Shown here: one piece after another, positions 1-6,977 of the stretch
Layout: each line of letters begins with the position of its first letter
How positions within the stretch are numbered: the stretch's first letter is position 1
Origin: Xenorhabdus yunnanensis
GTDB taxonomy: Bacteria > Pseudomonadota > Gammaproteobacteria > Enterobacterales > Enterobacteriaceae
DNA length: 64,000 nt
NCBI RefSeq assembly: GCF_028598805.1
Contig: NZ_JAQRFI010000025.1
Coordinates: 1-64,000 of the forward strand
Reading direction: 5' to 3'
Notes under the pieces: generated by a model
Databases searched by the model: none
Told to the model about the DNA's origin: nothing
Seen by the model: the letters and a program-made list of their open reading frames with translations, nothing else
Position numbers and translations under genes: made by a program

Positions 1-1
1 G

Positions 2-286
2 CATGTTTTTGGGGATCGCAGCCGGAAAACATTAGACAAACTGCTTGCCCTTTTATCGCCCTTTAATATTCGGTTTTATTGTACGGATGATTATGCTGTG
101 TATGACAGCCTCCCAGAAGAAGAACACCTTACTGGAAAGACATTCACCCAACGTTTAGAAAGAAACAATTTAACGCATCGAACCCGGATAAAAAGACTGA
201 ATCGAAAAACGATAGGGTATTCTAAATCAGAGGAAATGCACGATAAAGTGATTGGTACTTTCATTGAGCGTGAGAACTATTTTTAA
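2..286 (+). pseudogene. IS1-family transposase, C-terminal part (window edge)
   Basis: The frame is open from position 2 and reads as the C-terminal part of the IS1 InsB/InsAB' transposase. The tract HLTGKTFTQRLERNNLTHRT followed by KRLNRKTIGYSKS and KVIGTFIE is the family signature around the last catalytic region, and the preceding RFYCTDDYAVY also fits. About 95 residues are visible; the rest lies before the window, so it cannot be decided whether the element is intact. A start at the internal ATG at 98 is artificial. No convincing IS1 terminal inverted repeat is seen just after the stop codon. It marks the left edge of an accessory region. Confidence 0.85.
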
Positions 287-331
287 TAAGAGATCTAACT
301 ATTTAATACATAACCATCAAAAGCAGGGTAA

Positions 332-373
332 GAGCATGAGCATGAGCATGAGCATGAGCATGAGCATGAGCAT
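332..373. repeat. Seven tandem copies of GAGCAT
   Basis: Seven perfect copies of the hexamer GAGCAT run from 332 to 373. On the plus strand this reads ATG AGC six times and continues to a stop at 387-389. The result is a 17-codon frame of six Met-Ser pairs plus IFYSE, with an AGGG about 9 nt upstream of the first ATG. A hexamer changes copy number without shifting frame. Whether the frame is translated cannot be told from sequence. Confidence 0.9.
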
Positions 374-561
374 TTTTTACTCTGAATAAATAATCTTTAT
401 TAGCAAGAATATCTTTATTTTGTGCAAAAAATAAAGATATCTGTCTGTGTTAAAAAGTCACTTTCAATCACTTAGCTCATTTTACTAGTATTCATGCTCT
501 CATCCTGGTATCAAAAGATGCATGCATTATTATGAAGGTTTATTTAAATAATAAATAAAAA

Positions 562-637
562 TATAAAATATATAAGTGAATGCATAACATATTATACAAT
601 ATGTTATGATGTTCATTTATTTATATTTTAATATGAT
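562..637. repeat. Large AT-rich dyad with perfect 11-bp core
   Basis: The core CATAACATATT (583-593) and AATATGTTATG (598-608) is a perfect inverted repeat around a 4-nt spacer. The flanks continue an imperfect dyad outward: AAAATATATAAGTGAA on the left pairs roughly with TTCATTTATTTATATTTT on the right. The whole structure spans about 75 bp and lies 110-180 bp upstream of the operon promoter. It could be an operator or a cruciform-prone site; function is unknown. Confidence 0.7.
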
Positions 638-742
638 TTTTTTTGTATTTTCATGATGCAATATTAATTAATTCTCAACAATCACACATATTAAATAATC
701 AGACAACACATGAGAAATTTAAAAAAAAACGATTATCACCAC

Positions 743-771
743 TTGTATTTTTAGTATGAGCTGCCTATATT
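743..771 (+). promoter_or_regulatory. Candidate sigma-70 promoter of the peptide operon
   Basis: TTGTAT (743-748) and TATATT (766-771) are separated by exactly 17 nt. This is the best -35/-10 pair upstream of the 8-codon ORF at 831 and predicts a start near 778 with a leader of about 50 nt. Inferred from sequence only. Confidence 0.6.
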
Positions 772-830
772 GTAACTTACCTTGCAAGTAAACAATAATC
801 TTACAACTTCTGACTGGGAGGGAGGCTATT

Positions 831-857
831 ATGGATTATCAACCACTGGCCGTTTAA
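831..857 (+). CDS. Candidate 8-residue peptide MDYQPLAV
   Basis: ATG at 831 opens an eight-codon frame, MDYQPLAV, closed by TAA. It is preceded at 7 nt by GGGAGGGAGG, the strongest Shine-Dalgarno sequence in this part of the window, and it is the first ORF after a good promoter. The ORF is followed by a hairpin and then a six-gene operon with an exporter and several oxidative enzymes. Known genes of this size include the microcin C heptapeptide gene and the biarylitide pentapeptide gene, both precursors of modified peptides. A leader peptide controlling the operon by attenuation is the main alternative. No sequence relative is recognised, and no ThiF-type adenylating enzyme or P450 is present here. 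Confidence 0.5.
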   Translation: MDYQPLAV

Positions 858-869
858 TTAGTTACATTC

Positions 870-917
870 GGACAGGTGTAAAATACACTTATACCTGTCC
901 AACCATTTAAATAATGG
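870..917 (+). promoter_or_regulatory. RNA hairpins between the peptide ORF and the MFS gene
   Basis: GGACAGGTGTA (870-880) pairs with TATACCTGTCC (890-900) over 11 bp, with one G-U pair and a 9-nt loop. An alternative inner stem, GTGTA/TACAC, overlaps it. A second small hairpin, CCATT/AATGG, lies at 903-917, just before the MFS start. There is no U-run, so this is not a classical terminator. It could set the ratio of short peptide message to full operon message, or stabilise a processed 3' end. Confidence 0.65.
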
Positions 918-927
918 AAACCCCAAA

Positions 928-2097
928 ATGATAAAATATATTAGCATAGGTGCTAATGAACTTGACACATATCTGGACTATGCAATATTTAATATTATTG
1001 CTATTTATTTATTGCATGCCGAACCTCTTCAGTTAGGTATTCTTGGGGCATGTTTTGCTTTACCTTTCCTCTTTTCTGGTTATTTATTTGGGGAGGTTTT
1101 TGATAGATATGAAATTCGACAATTCAGAATATTGTTGTTTGCAGTTAATATCTGTGTAATGCCATCCATCGGCTTAGGGAGTAGCATTTTCGTACTTTAT
1201 GCCGCAGCTTTCATTAAAACTACGGCTAGGTGTGGGATTAATATTTCAAATACAAAACTGAATAAGGATGATAAAGAAACTAGTCAATTTTATGAAATCT
1301 ATGGATATTTAATTAATTTCAGTAGGATTATTATTCCATTGCTTGTCATCGGCACATATGGTCTTTGGGGAATATGGTTTGTCGTCGGACTTTCCATCAT
1401 CTTAAATTTGCTGGCAGCACTAAGTGTATTTTTTGATCAAACACAATATCACTGCTCAGAAATTCCTCAGATTACCAAACAGCCAGAATCATATTCATTT
1501 TTAGAAATGATACTGAAAAAGCAAGAATTGAGTATTCTTGTTACCGCATATACGATTTCGAATTTAGCCTTTTATCTCAGTAATGATATGCTGGGAATTT
1601 TCTTTAAAGCGATAGGGCAGAATGAAAACAGTATTGGTGTTATCATTTCTTTAATGGGGCTTGGTGGTTTTGCAGGAACTAAACTGGCTTCATTTCTGAT
1701 CAAGAAAATAATAGCAAAATCAGTTCTACTTTTCTCCATTTTTATTAATGTTTCAGCGTTTACTTGCTTTGGTTTTTTATCTTCAAATACCACTTCTATT
1801 TTAGTTTTTTATGCGGCCATAGTGCTAGTAGGGATATCATCGGGAATTACTTTTTTTGCCATACGTTATGGTGTCAGAAATATGGTGGGTTACGAAAACG
1901 TAGGAAAAGCAACAGGTATAATTCAGATGTTGTCCGCTGTAGTTGCAATAATTATGCCGATTACCGGAGGTTTTATTGCCAATTATTATGGCATAGACAC
2001 GACTTTCCGTATAACCAGTATTATTCTCGGTATTACCTTAGTTTATTTCATCTTATTCAACAAAAAAAATAATAAAAGGAAGCATAGATATGTATAA
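928..2097 (+). CDS. MFS transporter, probable product exporter
   Basis: A 389-residue, strongly hydrophobic protein with about 11-12 membrane segments arranged as in the major facilitator superfamily. The loop after the second segment carries GEVFDRYEIRQFR, the usual position of the MFS A-motif, and the C-terminal tail is Lys/Arg rich (NKKNNKRKHRYV), consistent with a cytoplasmic end. The substrate cannot be deduced. As first enzyme-sized gene of an operon rich in oxygenases it most likely exports the pathway product or gives self-resistance. The start at 928 has a weak RBS after the hairpins. The stop codon overlaps the start of the next gene in the string ATGTATAA (2090-2097), implying coupled translation. 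Confidence 0.8.
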   Translation: MIKYISIGANELDTYLDYAIFNIIAIYLLHAEPLQLGILGACFALPFLFSGYLFGEVFDRYEIRQFRILLFAVNICVMPSIGLGSSIFVLYAAAFIKTTARCGINISNTKLNKDDKETSQFYEIYGYLINFSRIIIPLLVIGTYGLWGIWFVVGLSIILNLLAALSVFFDQTQYHCSEIPQITKQPESYSFLEMILKKQELSILVTAYTISNLAFYLSNDMLGIFFKAIGQNENSIGVIISLMGLGGFAGTKLASFLIKKIIAKSVLLFSIFINVSAFTCFGFLSSNTTSILVFYAAIVLVGISSGITFFAIRYGVRNMVGYENVGKATGIIQMLSAVVAIIMPITGGFIANYYGIDTTFRITSIILGITLVYFILFNKKNNKRKHRYV

Positions 2098-2845
2098 CTC
2101 ATATAAACTCAGTGAAATTAATTTTTTGAACGATAAACATTATGCCCTTTATTAGATAGGAAAGCCACGGCAGACTTGGGACTGTGAATTAAACTGGAAA
2201 TTGGCTGCCAATGATCTAATCCCCGAACGTTTGCGCGATACTGCTGTTACTGTCGCCAGTCTGTCAGCCCATGTAGAAATACTTGGAATGGAAAATGCGG
2301 CAGAGCTGTTATTACAATCCAATGATTTTTCTCTAAAAATAGGGCTTGCTCAAGCAGTTAATGACGAAGCCCGTCATTCTGAATTATTTGCTAAATATGC
2401 CATTCTAGCCAACGGAAAAATTAAAGATTTGTCCAAGACAAGAGACATCTATATCGAGCACTTTGCGGAGCTAAAGACTTTTAATGAGATATTTCTGAGC
2501 CATGTTTTCCTTGAGAATGGGGCACTGGAACAGTTCAATATTTTTGTTCATGCATTCAGTGAGCAGAGTCTCATTGGTCAGATTTATAAAGGTGCTATGC
2601 AGGATGAAGCGAGGCATGTTCAACTAGGTATTAATTATTTTCGTCAGCTAATCGAACGCTCCCCGGAAAAAATGGAAATGATTAGGAATCATCTTACCAC
2701 TTTCAAGCGAATTATGCATGTTAACAAAGAAGGTATCAACTGGCTTTCTGATATGAGTGGTATACCTTCTGATGAAATAGAAAACCGGATCTACAATCGA
2801 CATGATAGTTTTATAAATAAAATCATGAGGGAGAAAAATGTTTAA
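2090..2845 (+). pseudogene. Ferritin-like diiron oxygenase with in-frame amber codon 22
   Basis: The frame starts naturally at ATG 2090, behind AAAGGA and overlapping the MFS stop. It runs MYNSYKLSEINFLNDKHYALY and then meets TAG at 2153-2155. The frame stays open and protein-like after it (IGKPRQTWDCELNW, then the main domain) to 2845, 251 codons in all. Two EARH motifs (Glu93/His96 and Glu173/His176) plus Glu63 and Glu142 give the ligand set of a ferritin-like four-helix diiron oxygenase. The substrate is unknown. A single C-to-T change in a CAG codon would explain the TAG. A TTG at 2201 could restart translation but has no good RBS and would omit the first 37 codons. The gene is therefore probably inactivated or reduced here, unless the base is a sequencing error or is read through. 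Confidence 0.75.
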
Positions 2846-3440
2846 CGGAATGATGGTCGTTAAAAATGCAATGTCTGAGCGCGAAATAGATATTCTGTAT
2901 TGCTATTTGGCAATCTCTGCCAATTGCGGACTTCTGAAGGGTAATACTGACTCTATGGAAGCACATATGTACTATGCACTTCCCTATTTTGAAGCCATGC
3001 TGAGCTATTATTGTGATTTTGTATCGAAGACAATTGGAGAGCCTGTTTATCCCAGCTATTCTTTTCTTTGGAATTATAAAAAAAATTACCGACTTCCTCG
3101 CCACAAAGATAGAAATTCCGTTGATTATATTATTTCTCTTGGTATTCATAAAGCAGAGGAAAGTGGCTGGGGTATTTATATTGAAGGAAATCGGGTAGAT
3201 ATGGATGCGACAGACATTCTCATCCTTGATGGTAAAAAATTTGAACACTGGCGTGAACCATGCCCGTATAATAACCGCCTCCAACTCATACTATGTTACA
3301 CAAGAGACAGAAATCTAAAGTTTGATAAAAGAAAACATTTGGGTTTTGATCCTGTTCCTGAAGTCATCACATCACCATTTAAAGATAACCTATCTATAGA
3401 CGACGATTATATAGTTCAACTTGGAGCAACTCATGTCTGA
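2838..3440 (+). CDS. Probable 2-oxoglutarate/Fe(II)-dependent oxygenase
   Basis: A 200-residue protein with the pattern of the double-stranded beta-helix Fe(II)/2OG oxygenases. His89-x-Asp91 in LPRHKDRNS and His137 in FEHWREP form the probable iron triad, and Arg147 in NNRLQLILCY is placed to bind the 2-oxoglutarate carboxylate. The spacing of about 46 residues between HxD and the distal His fits the family. It probably hydroxylates or oxidatively rearranges the operon substrate, which is unknown. The start ATG overlaps the diiron stop as ATGTTTAA, with GAGGGAG upstream. No signal peptide is seen, so it is cytoplasmic. Confidence 0.7.
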   Translation: MFNGMMVVKNAMSEREIDILYCYLAISANCGLLKGNTDSMEAHMYYALPYFEAMLSYYCDFVSKTIGEPVYPSYSFLWNYKKNYRLPRHKDRNSVDYIISLGIHKAEESGWGIYIEGNRVDMDATDILILDGKKFEHWREPCPYNNRLQLILCYTRDRNLKFDKRKHLGFDPVPEVITSPFKDNLSIDDDYIVQLGATHV

Positions 3441-3726
3441 AACACTCTATTATGAAAATACCTGTATATTTTTTGACGGAAAAGTATTGCTGCGAAATTT
3501 TAAAGGAGATAAAGGTCGATTAACCTTCGGATTTATGGCCATAGGTGAATACCGTTGGGTTGCTGAAGAAACTGAACGTTTCGAAATATCTGAAGGTGAA
3601 GCAATTTTTTCCTATAAAGAGACAATAATATCCGTAGTTTCAGGAAGTGAGGTAATAATTCCCCAGAACACCACTTTCACAGTAAAAGTAAGCCAGCATC
3701 TTGATTACAGGTGTTATTATGATTAA
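3433..3726 (+). CDS. Small cupin related to PpnP/YaiE
   Basis: A 97-residue single-domain cupin. The order of motifs (FDGKVLLRNF, GRLTFGFMAIGEYRW, ERFEISEGEA, GSEVIIPQNTTFTVKV, DYRCYYD) matches the pyrimidine/purine nucleoside phosphorylase PpnP (YaiE, DUF1255), which phosphorolyses nucleosides. Sequence is diverged, so a role as phosphorylase is not certain; small cupins in biosynthetic operons can be isomerases or cyclases. The start at 3433 is preferred over 3421 because it has GGAG at a normal distance and forms the same stop-start overlap (ATGTCTGA) as its neighbours. Confidence 0.7.
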   Translation: MSETLYYENTCIFFDGKVLLRNFKGDKGRLTFGFMAIGEYRWVAEETERFEISEGEAIFSYKETIISVVSGSEVIIPQNTTFTVKVSQHLDYRCYYD

Positions 3727-4741
3727 ATTGGGCATTATCGGAACGGGCCTTATGGCCGGCATTATGGCGGGAGTGTGTCAGGAGTCCGGCTTTACTGCTC
3801 ATTCCATCCTTTCACGTAAGAAAGAAACAGCCAGACAATTCGGTAAAGTACATCATATTGATAATAATAAACTTTATACAGATGCCATCCCATTCTTTTC
3901 TGATCCAGAACTTCAGGCTGTTTATATTGCCACGCCAACCTCAGAAAAAATGCATTATATTGAACTTTGCCTCAGATTTGCAAAACCTGTTCTGATTGAA
4001 AAACCACTTCCATCATGCAGTATCTTCAGTTCTTTTGTTACTAGAGCAAAAGAAGAAAATCTTGTATGGATGGATGCCACTCATTTTATTCATAATGAAT
4101 GTTATGCCATGCTCCGAGAAATGATGGACACTTGTGTGGGAAATTTGGTCAGGATTGACGCCAGCTTTTTCTGGCCTGACCAGAACAATGGACAAATAAA
4201 GTTTTCCCCTGATTTAGAACCCGATGGTGCATTAGGTGATATTGGCTGGTATCCGTTGAGGTTGCTTTCGACCCTAGTCCCAGATTCTTTGATCAGTCAT
4301 GCAAGTGGTTTTATGATACAGAATAATTGCAATGCAATCATAGAGTTCAATACTACCGGATTCACCCATTGCGGAATCTCTTTTTCCCTTGCCTCGTCGT
4401 ACCGTGGAACCGTTGTCCGGCAGCAATGTATTATATCTGGAGATAAAGGAGAGTTAACTCTCAGGGATTTTGTGATGCCTTACTGTGGTTCATTTGTATA
4501 TGGGAAAATACTTCCATCTACAGTGATTCGACACTCTTGGGGGCTAAAGCCATTGGTCGATTATGAAGATATTATGGTCAGCTTTTCCAGATTACAACAT
4601 ACGGCAATGCTAAAAAACTTCCATAATCATATTAATAGATATGATCTCGATAAGTTATACCAACATCAGGTGCAGGCTCTTAGCTGCGCTAAAATGATGG
4701 TAAAAATTAAAGAAATATTAACACCATTTGTTGTGTCATAA
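3719..4741 (+). CDS. Gfo/Idh/MocA-family oxidoreductase
   Basis: A 340-residue NAD(P)-dependent oxidoreductase. The N-terminal Rossmann fold starts immediately with IKLGIIGTGLMAG, and the hallmark EKP is present in VLIEKPLPS near residue 97. GDIGWYPLRLLS matches the substrate-domain motif in which Gfo/Idh/MocA enzymes carry a catalytic aspartate and a distal His; the His position is occupied by Tyr/Pro here, so the chemistry may differ. The start ATG at 3719 overlaps the preceding stop as ATGATTAA. Members act on sugars, inositols, biliverdin or pathway-specific carbonyls. The substrate here is unknown. Confidence 0.8.
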   Translation: MIKLGIIGTGLMAGIMAGVCQESGFTAHSILSRKKETARQFGKVHHIDNNKLYTDAIPFFSDPELQAVYIATPTSEKMHYIELCLRFAKPVLIEKPLPSCSIFSSFVTRAKEENLVWMDATHFIHNECYAMLREMMDTCVGNLVRIDASFFWPDQNNGQIKFSPDLEPDGALGDIGWYPLRLLSTLVPDSLISHASGFMIQNNCNAIIEFNTTGFTHCGISFSLASSYRGTVVRQQCIISGDKGELTLRDFVMPYCGSFVYGKILPSTVIRHSWGLKPLVDYEDIMVSFSRLQHTAMLKNFHNHINRYDLDKLYQHQVQALSCAKMMVKIKEILTPFVVS

Positions 4742-4761
4742 TTTGTTACGGGTAGGTTCAT

Positions 4762-5772
4762 ATGTTCACTGATCATATAACGGAAAGTACATTTTATCAC
4801 AAGGTTATTATCCCTCTATGGTCTCGTTTGACGGTCTTTTTTTCCCCAAATCACGGGCTTTTTATTGGTTATCTTTTAATTGCTTTTCTTATTGCTGTGA
4901 TATTTTTTTCGTGGAAAAGAAAAACATGGAACCCTGTTAAATCTGGACGTGAAGTTATCTTGATGCATAACTTTACATCACAATCATCTATTGACGACTT
5001 AAAACTATATTTTTTTGATAAGATTATCCTTGGCTTTATTTATTCCAGTATCCTCGGTGCAACATTTTTTTTCCGAAATCAGATTATGGATCTGTTGGCT
5101 TCTACTGGCCTGCCAACACAGCATTATGTCCCAGGCGTGGTTATCAGCCTGCTGCTGACCTTGGGGGCACTTGTTGTTTTTGATTTTGCAGTTTTTTTTG
5201 AACATTATTTGTCACATAAAATTCTAGTTCTCTGGGAGTTTCATAAAATTCATCACATCGCTGAGCATCTTACTCCCCTAACAGCCTATCGTTCGCATCC
5301 GGTTAATCAGTCCTGTTTTATACTTCTGGTCAGCGTGTTTACCGGAATTTACTCAGGGATAGTTGGATATTTTTTTGCTGCCAAACATGCCTATATAGTA
5401 TTTGCAGGTCAGAATTTTTTTATGTTTCTGCTCCTGATGCTCGGACTAAATTTACAACATTCTATGGTTTACCTAAGATATCCTAAATTTATACGGAATA
5501 TATTCGTCAGCCCTGCATACCACCAATTGCATCACAGTAGTGACATACAACATCATGACATGAATTTCGGTTTCATTTTTTCTTTCTGGGACAAGTTATT
5601 TGGTACTCAAATGTTTCCTCCAGCTAAAGCAGATTTAGCATTTGGTATAACGGGAGAGAAATATGAAAATTACTCAGGATTGAAAAATACGTATTTTACT
5701 CCGTTCAGAAGGGCAGTAAAAAGGATAAAAAAAATTTTTGGCAAGCACTTTTCCAGCCCCGATTCAGATTAA
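4762..5772 (+). CDS. Membrane fatty acid hydroxylase / sterol desaturase family protein
   Basis: A 336-residue integral membrane diiron enzyme. The histidine clusters are HYLSH (148-152), HKIHH (161-165), and a later YHQLHHSSDIQHHD, matching the family pattern HxxxH, HxxHH, HxxHH. Membrane segments lie around residues 33-50, 88-103, 125-147 and 185-225. Family members hydroxylate or desaturate lipids, sterols and related hydrophobic substrates using O2. It follows the Gfo/Idh gene after 20 nt, the only junction in the operon that is not overlapped, and it is the last gene before the IS982 element. The operon thus carries three different O2-using enzyme types, suggesting a heavily oxidised small product. 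Confidence 0.8.
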   Translation: MFTDHITESTFYHKVIIPLWSRLTVFFSPNHGLFIGYLLIAFLIAVIFFSWKRKTWNPVKSGREVILMHNFTSQSSIDDLKLYFFDKIILGFIYSSILGATFFFRNQIMDLLASTGLPTQHYVPGVVISLLLTLGALVVFDFAVFFEHYLSHKILVLWEFHKIHHIAEHLTPLTAYRSHPVNQSCFILLVSVFTGIYSGIVGYFFAAKHAYIVFAGQNFFMFLLLMLGLNLQHSMVYLRYPKFIRNIFVSPAYHQLHHSSDIQHHDMNFGFIFSFWDKLFGTQMFPPAKADLAFGITGEKYENYSGLKNTYFTPFRRAVKRIKKIFGKHFSSPDSD

Positions 5773-5872
5773 TACGAGTCAAACTAAGAGCATAAAATCT
5801 GTGAGGCACTTATGCTGCGACAGCTTCTGTAAAATAGTTAACCTGAGCTTCGCTTAAGAAGGGAACTAAAGT

Positions 5873-5932
5873 GCCTGAGGCACGATCAAAGTTTTTGCTA
5901 AAGAAAACAAAATCGTGGAGATCCTCAGGCAT
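5873..5932 (+). promoter_or_regulatory. Stem-loop covering the transposase start
   Basis: GCCTGAGG (5873-5880) followed by CACGAT (5881-5886) pairs with ATCGTG (5912-5917) and CCTCAGGC (5923-5930), leaving a 5-nt bulge (GAGAT) that contains the only purine-rich RBS-like bases. The right arm ends exactly at the ATG at 5931. In a read-through transcript from outside this would hide the ribosome site, as in other IS elements that limit transposition. The role is inferred; the base pairing is seen directly. Confidence 0.7.
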
Positions 5933-6815
5933 GGTTAATTTAGAAGAACTTTACTGCTGCGTCGATGATTTTTGCCAAAAATTTATCCCTCTCTGGCATC
6001 AACAACTCATTGAAAACGGATTACGTAAACGACACCGCGAAGCGTCCCTTTCTCTCAGCGAAGTCATGATGATCCTCATTTTATTCCATATGAGCCATTA
6101 CCGTGATTTTAAAACTTTTTATAATAAACATGTAAAACAATATCTTATCGCCGACTTTCCCGGATTAGTCAGCTATACCCGCATGCTTACCCTGAAGAAA
6201 AGGGCGCTTATTCCTTTATGCGCTTTTCTTTCGTCACATAAGGTGACAACCCAAGGGATCGCTTTTATTGATTCCACCAAAATTGCCGTTTGTCATAACC
6301 TTCGTATTCCCCGTCATCGGGTATTTGAGGGAATGGCACAACGAGGAAAAACAAGTACAGGCTGGTTTTATGGTTTTAAACTTCATCTGGTTATCAATGA
6401 TTGCGGCGAATTGTTAGCCGTGAAACTAACCGCAGGAAACAAGGATGATCGTCAGCCAGTCAAAGCGCTGACAAAAGGATTAACAGGATGTTTGTATGGT
6501 GATAAGGGGTATTTATCCCAGGCTTTGTGTGATGAATTGGAAGCAGAAGGTATCACGTTACTCACGAATGTCCGGAGTAACATGAAAGCCAAGGCATTAT
6601 CTCTCTGGGATCGATTGATGTTAAGGCGGCGGTTTTTGATAGAAACAGTCGTCGATCAGCTCAAGAATATTTCTCAGATAGAGCATTCAAGGCATCGCAG
6701 TCAGCTCGGCGTTTTATTGGAAGTTGCTGCCGGCCTTATTGCTTATACATTCCAACCTAAAAAGCCGAGCTTGAATCTACGGGATAATGATATCGCTATT
6801 TTTAAACGAAGCTGA
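5931..6815 (+). CDS. IS982-family transposase
   Basis: A 294-residue DDE transposase. Family landmarks are LYCCVDDFCQKF at the N-terminus, FIDSTKIAVCHN (first Asp), LYGDKGYLS (second Asp) and RFLIETVVDQLKN (Glu). Start 5931 (MVNLEEL) is chosen over GTG 5871 because IS982 transposases normally begin near this sequence, and because the upstream 20 codons coincide with a stem-loop arm. The frame is intact, so the element may be active. Confidence 0.9.
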   Translation: MVNLEELYCCVDDFCQKFIPLWHQQLIENGLRKRHREASLSLSEVMMILILFHMSHYRDFKTFYNKHVKQYLIADFPGLVSYTRMLTLKKRALIPLCAFLSSHKVTTQGIAFIDSTKIAVCHNLRIPRHRVFEGMAQRGKTSTGWFYGFKLHLVINDCGELLAVKLTAGNKDDRQPVKALTKGLTGCLYGDKGYLSQALCDELEAEGITLLTNVRSNMKAKALSLWDRLMLRRRFLIETVVDQLKNISQIEHSRHRSQLGVLLEVAAGLIAYTFQPKKPSLNLRDNDIAIFKRS

Positions 6816-6923
6816 GGTTAATTAATCAAATAAATAGATTTATCTAAAATCCAGTTCAATTAAATTGAAAAGCACTCCATCTTATAAATGAACTAACCTA
6901 CTGTTAATATTATAAATAAAAAA

Positions 6924-6952
6924 TAAAAGGCCACCCTAAGGCAGCCTTTTCT
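6924..6952 (-). terminator. Terminator of the sdh-suc operon
   Basis: Downstream of sucD the minus strand reads AAAAGGCTGCC, a short loop, then GGGTGGCCTTTT and a T-rich run. This is a rho-independent terminator about 25-50 nt after the sucD stop. In E. coli the 3' end of this operon is processed to the small RNA SdhX; the short 3' untranslated region here could do the same, but that is only an analogy. Confidence 0.8.
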
Positions 6953-6977
6953 ATAAAAATAGTTTATTTTGGGCTTC

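Larger units (their letters stand above)
287..742. other. AT-rich spacer between IS1 and the peptide operon
   Basis: No credible gene of normal size is seen. The spacer holds a GAGCAT hexamer repeat (332-373), an AT-only hairpin (arms about 409-421 and 427-440) and a large AT-rich dyad centred near 595. It ends at the promoter of the downstream operon. Confidence 0.6.
5841..6818 (+). mobile_element. IS982-family insertion sequence
   Basis: About 978 bp bounded by imperfect inverted repeats: ACCTGAGCTTCGCTTAAG on the left (5841-5858) and ACCTCAGCTTCGTTTAAA as the reverse complement of 6801-6818, 16 of 18 identical. The transposase stop lies inside the right repeat. Flanks are TTA-rich (AGTTA left, TAATTAA right), so a short target duplication such as TTAA is possible but cannot be fixed. 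The element separates the oxidative operon from the core suc genes and appears intact. Confidence 0.85.

Noticed and set aside
709-753. 14-codon ORF just before the peptide promoter
   Set aside because: It overlaps the -35 element, has no RBS and is A-rich; probably chance.
2153-2155. TAG as pyrrolysine or reassigned codon
   Set aside because: sucB and ybfA use TAG as ordinary stop and no recoding machinery is visible; a point mutation is simpler.
2201-2845. TTG at 2201 as natural start of the diiron oxygenase
   Set aside because: No usable RBS, and it ignores the overlap start at 2090 that fits the operon pattern; kept only as a possible restart.
5871-5930. GTG 5871 as transposase start
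   Set aside because: The first 20 codons coincide with the regulatory stem-loop and are not typical of IS982 transposases.
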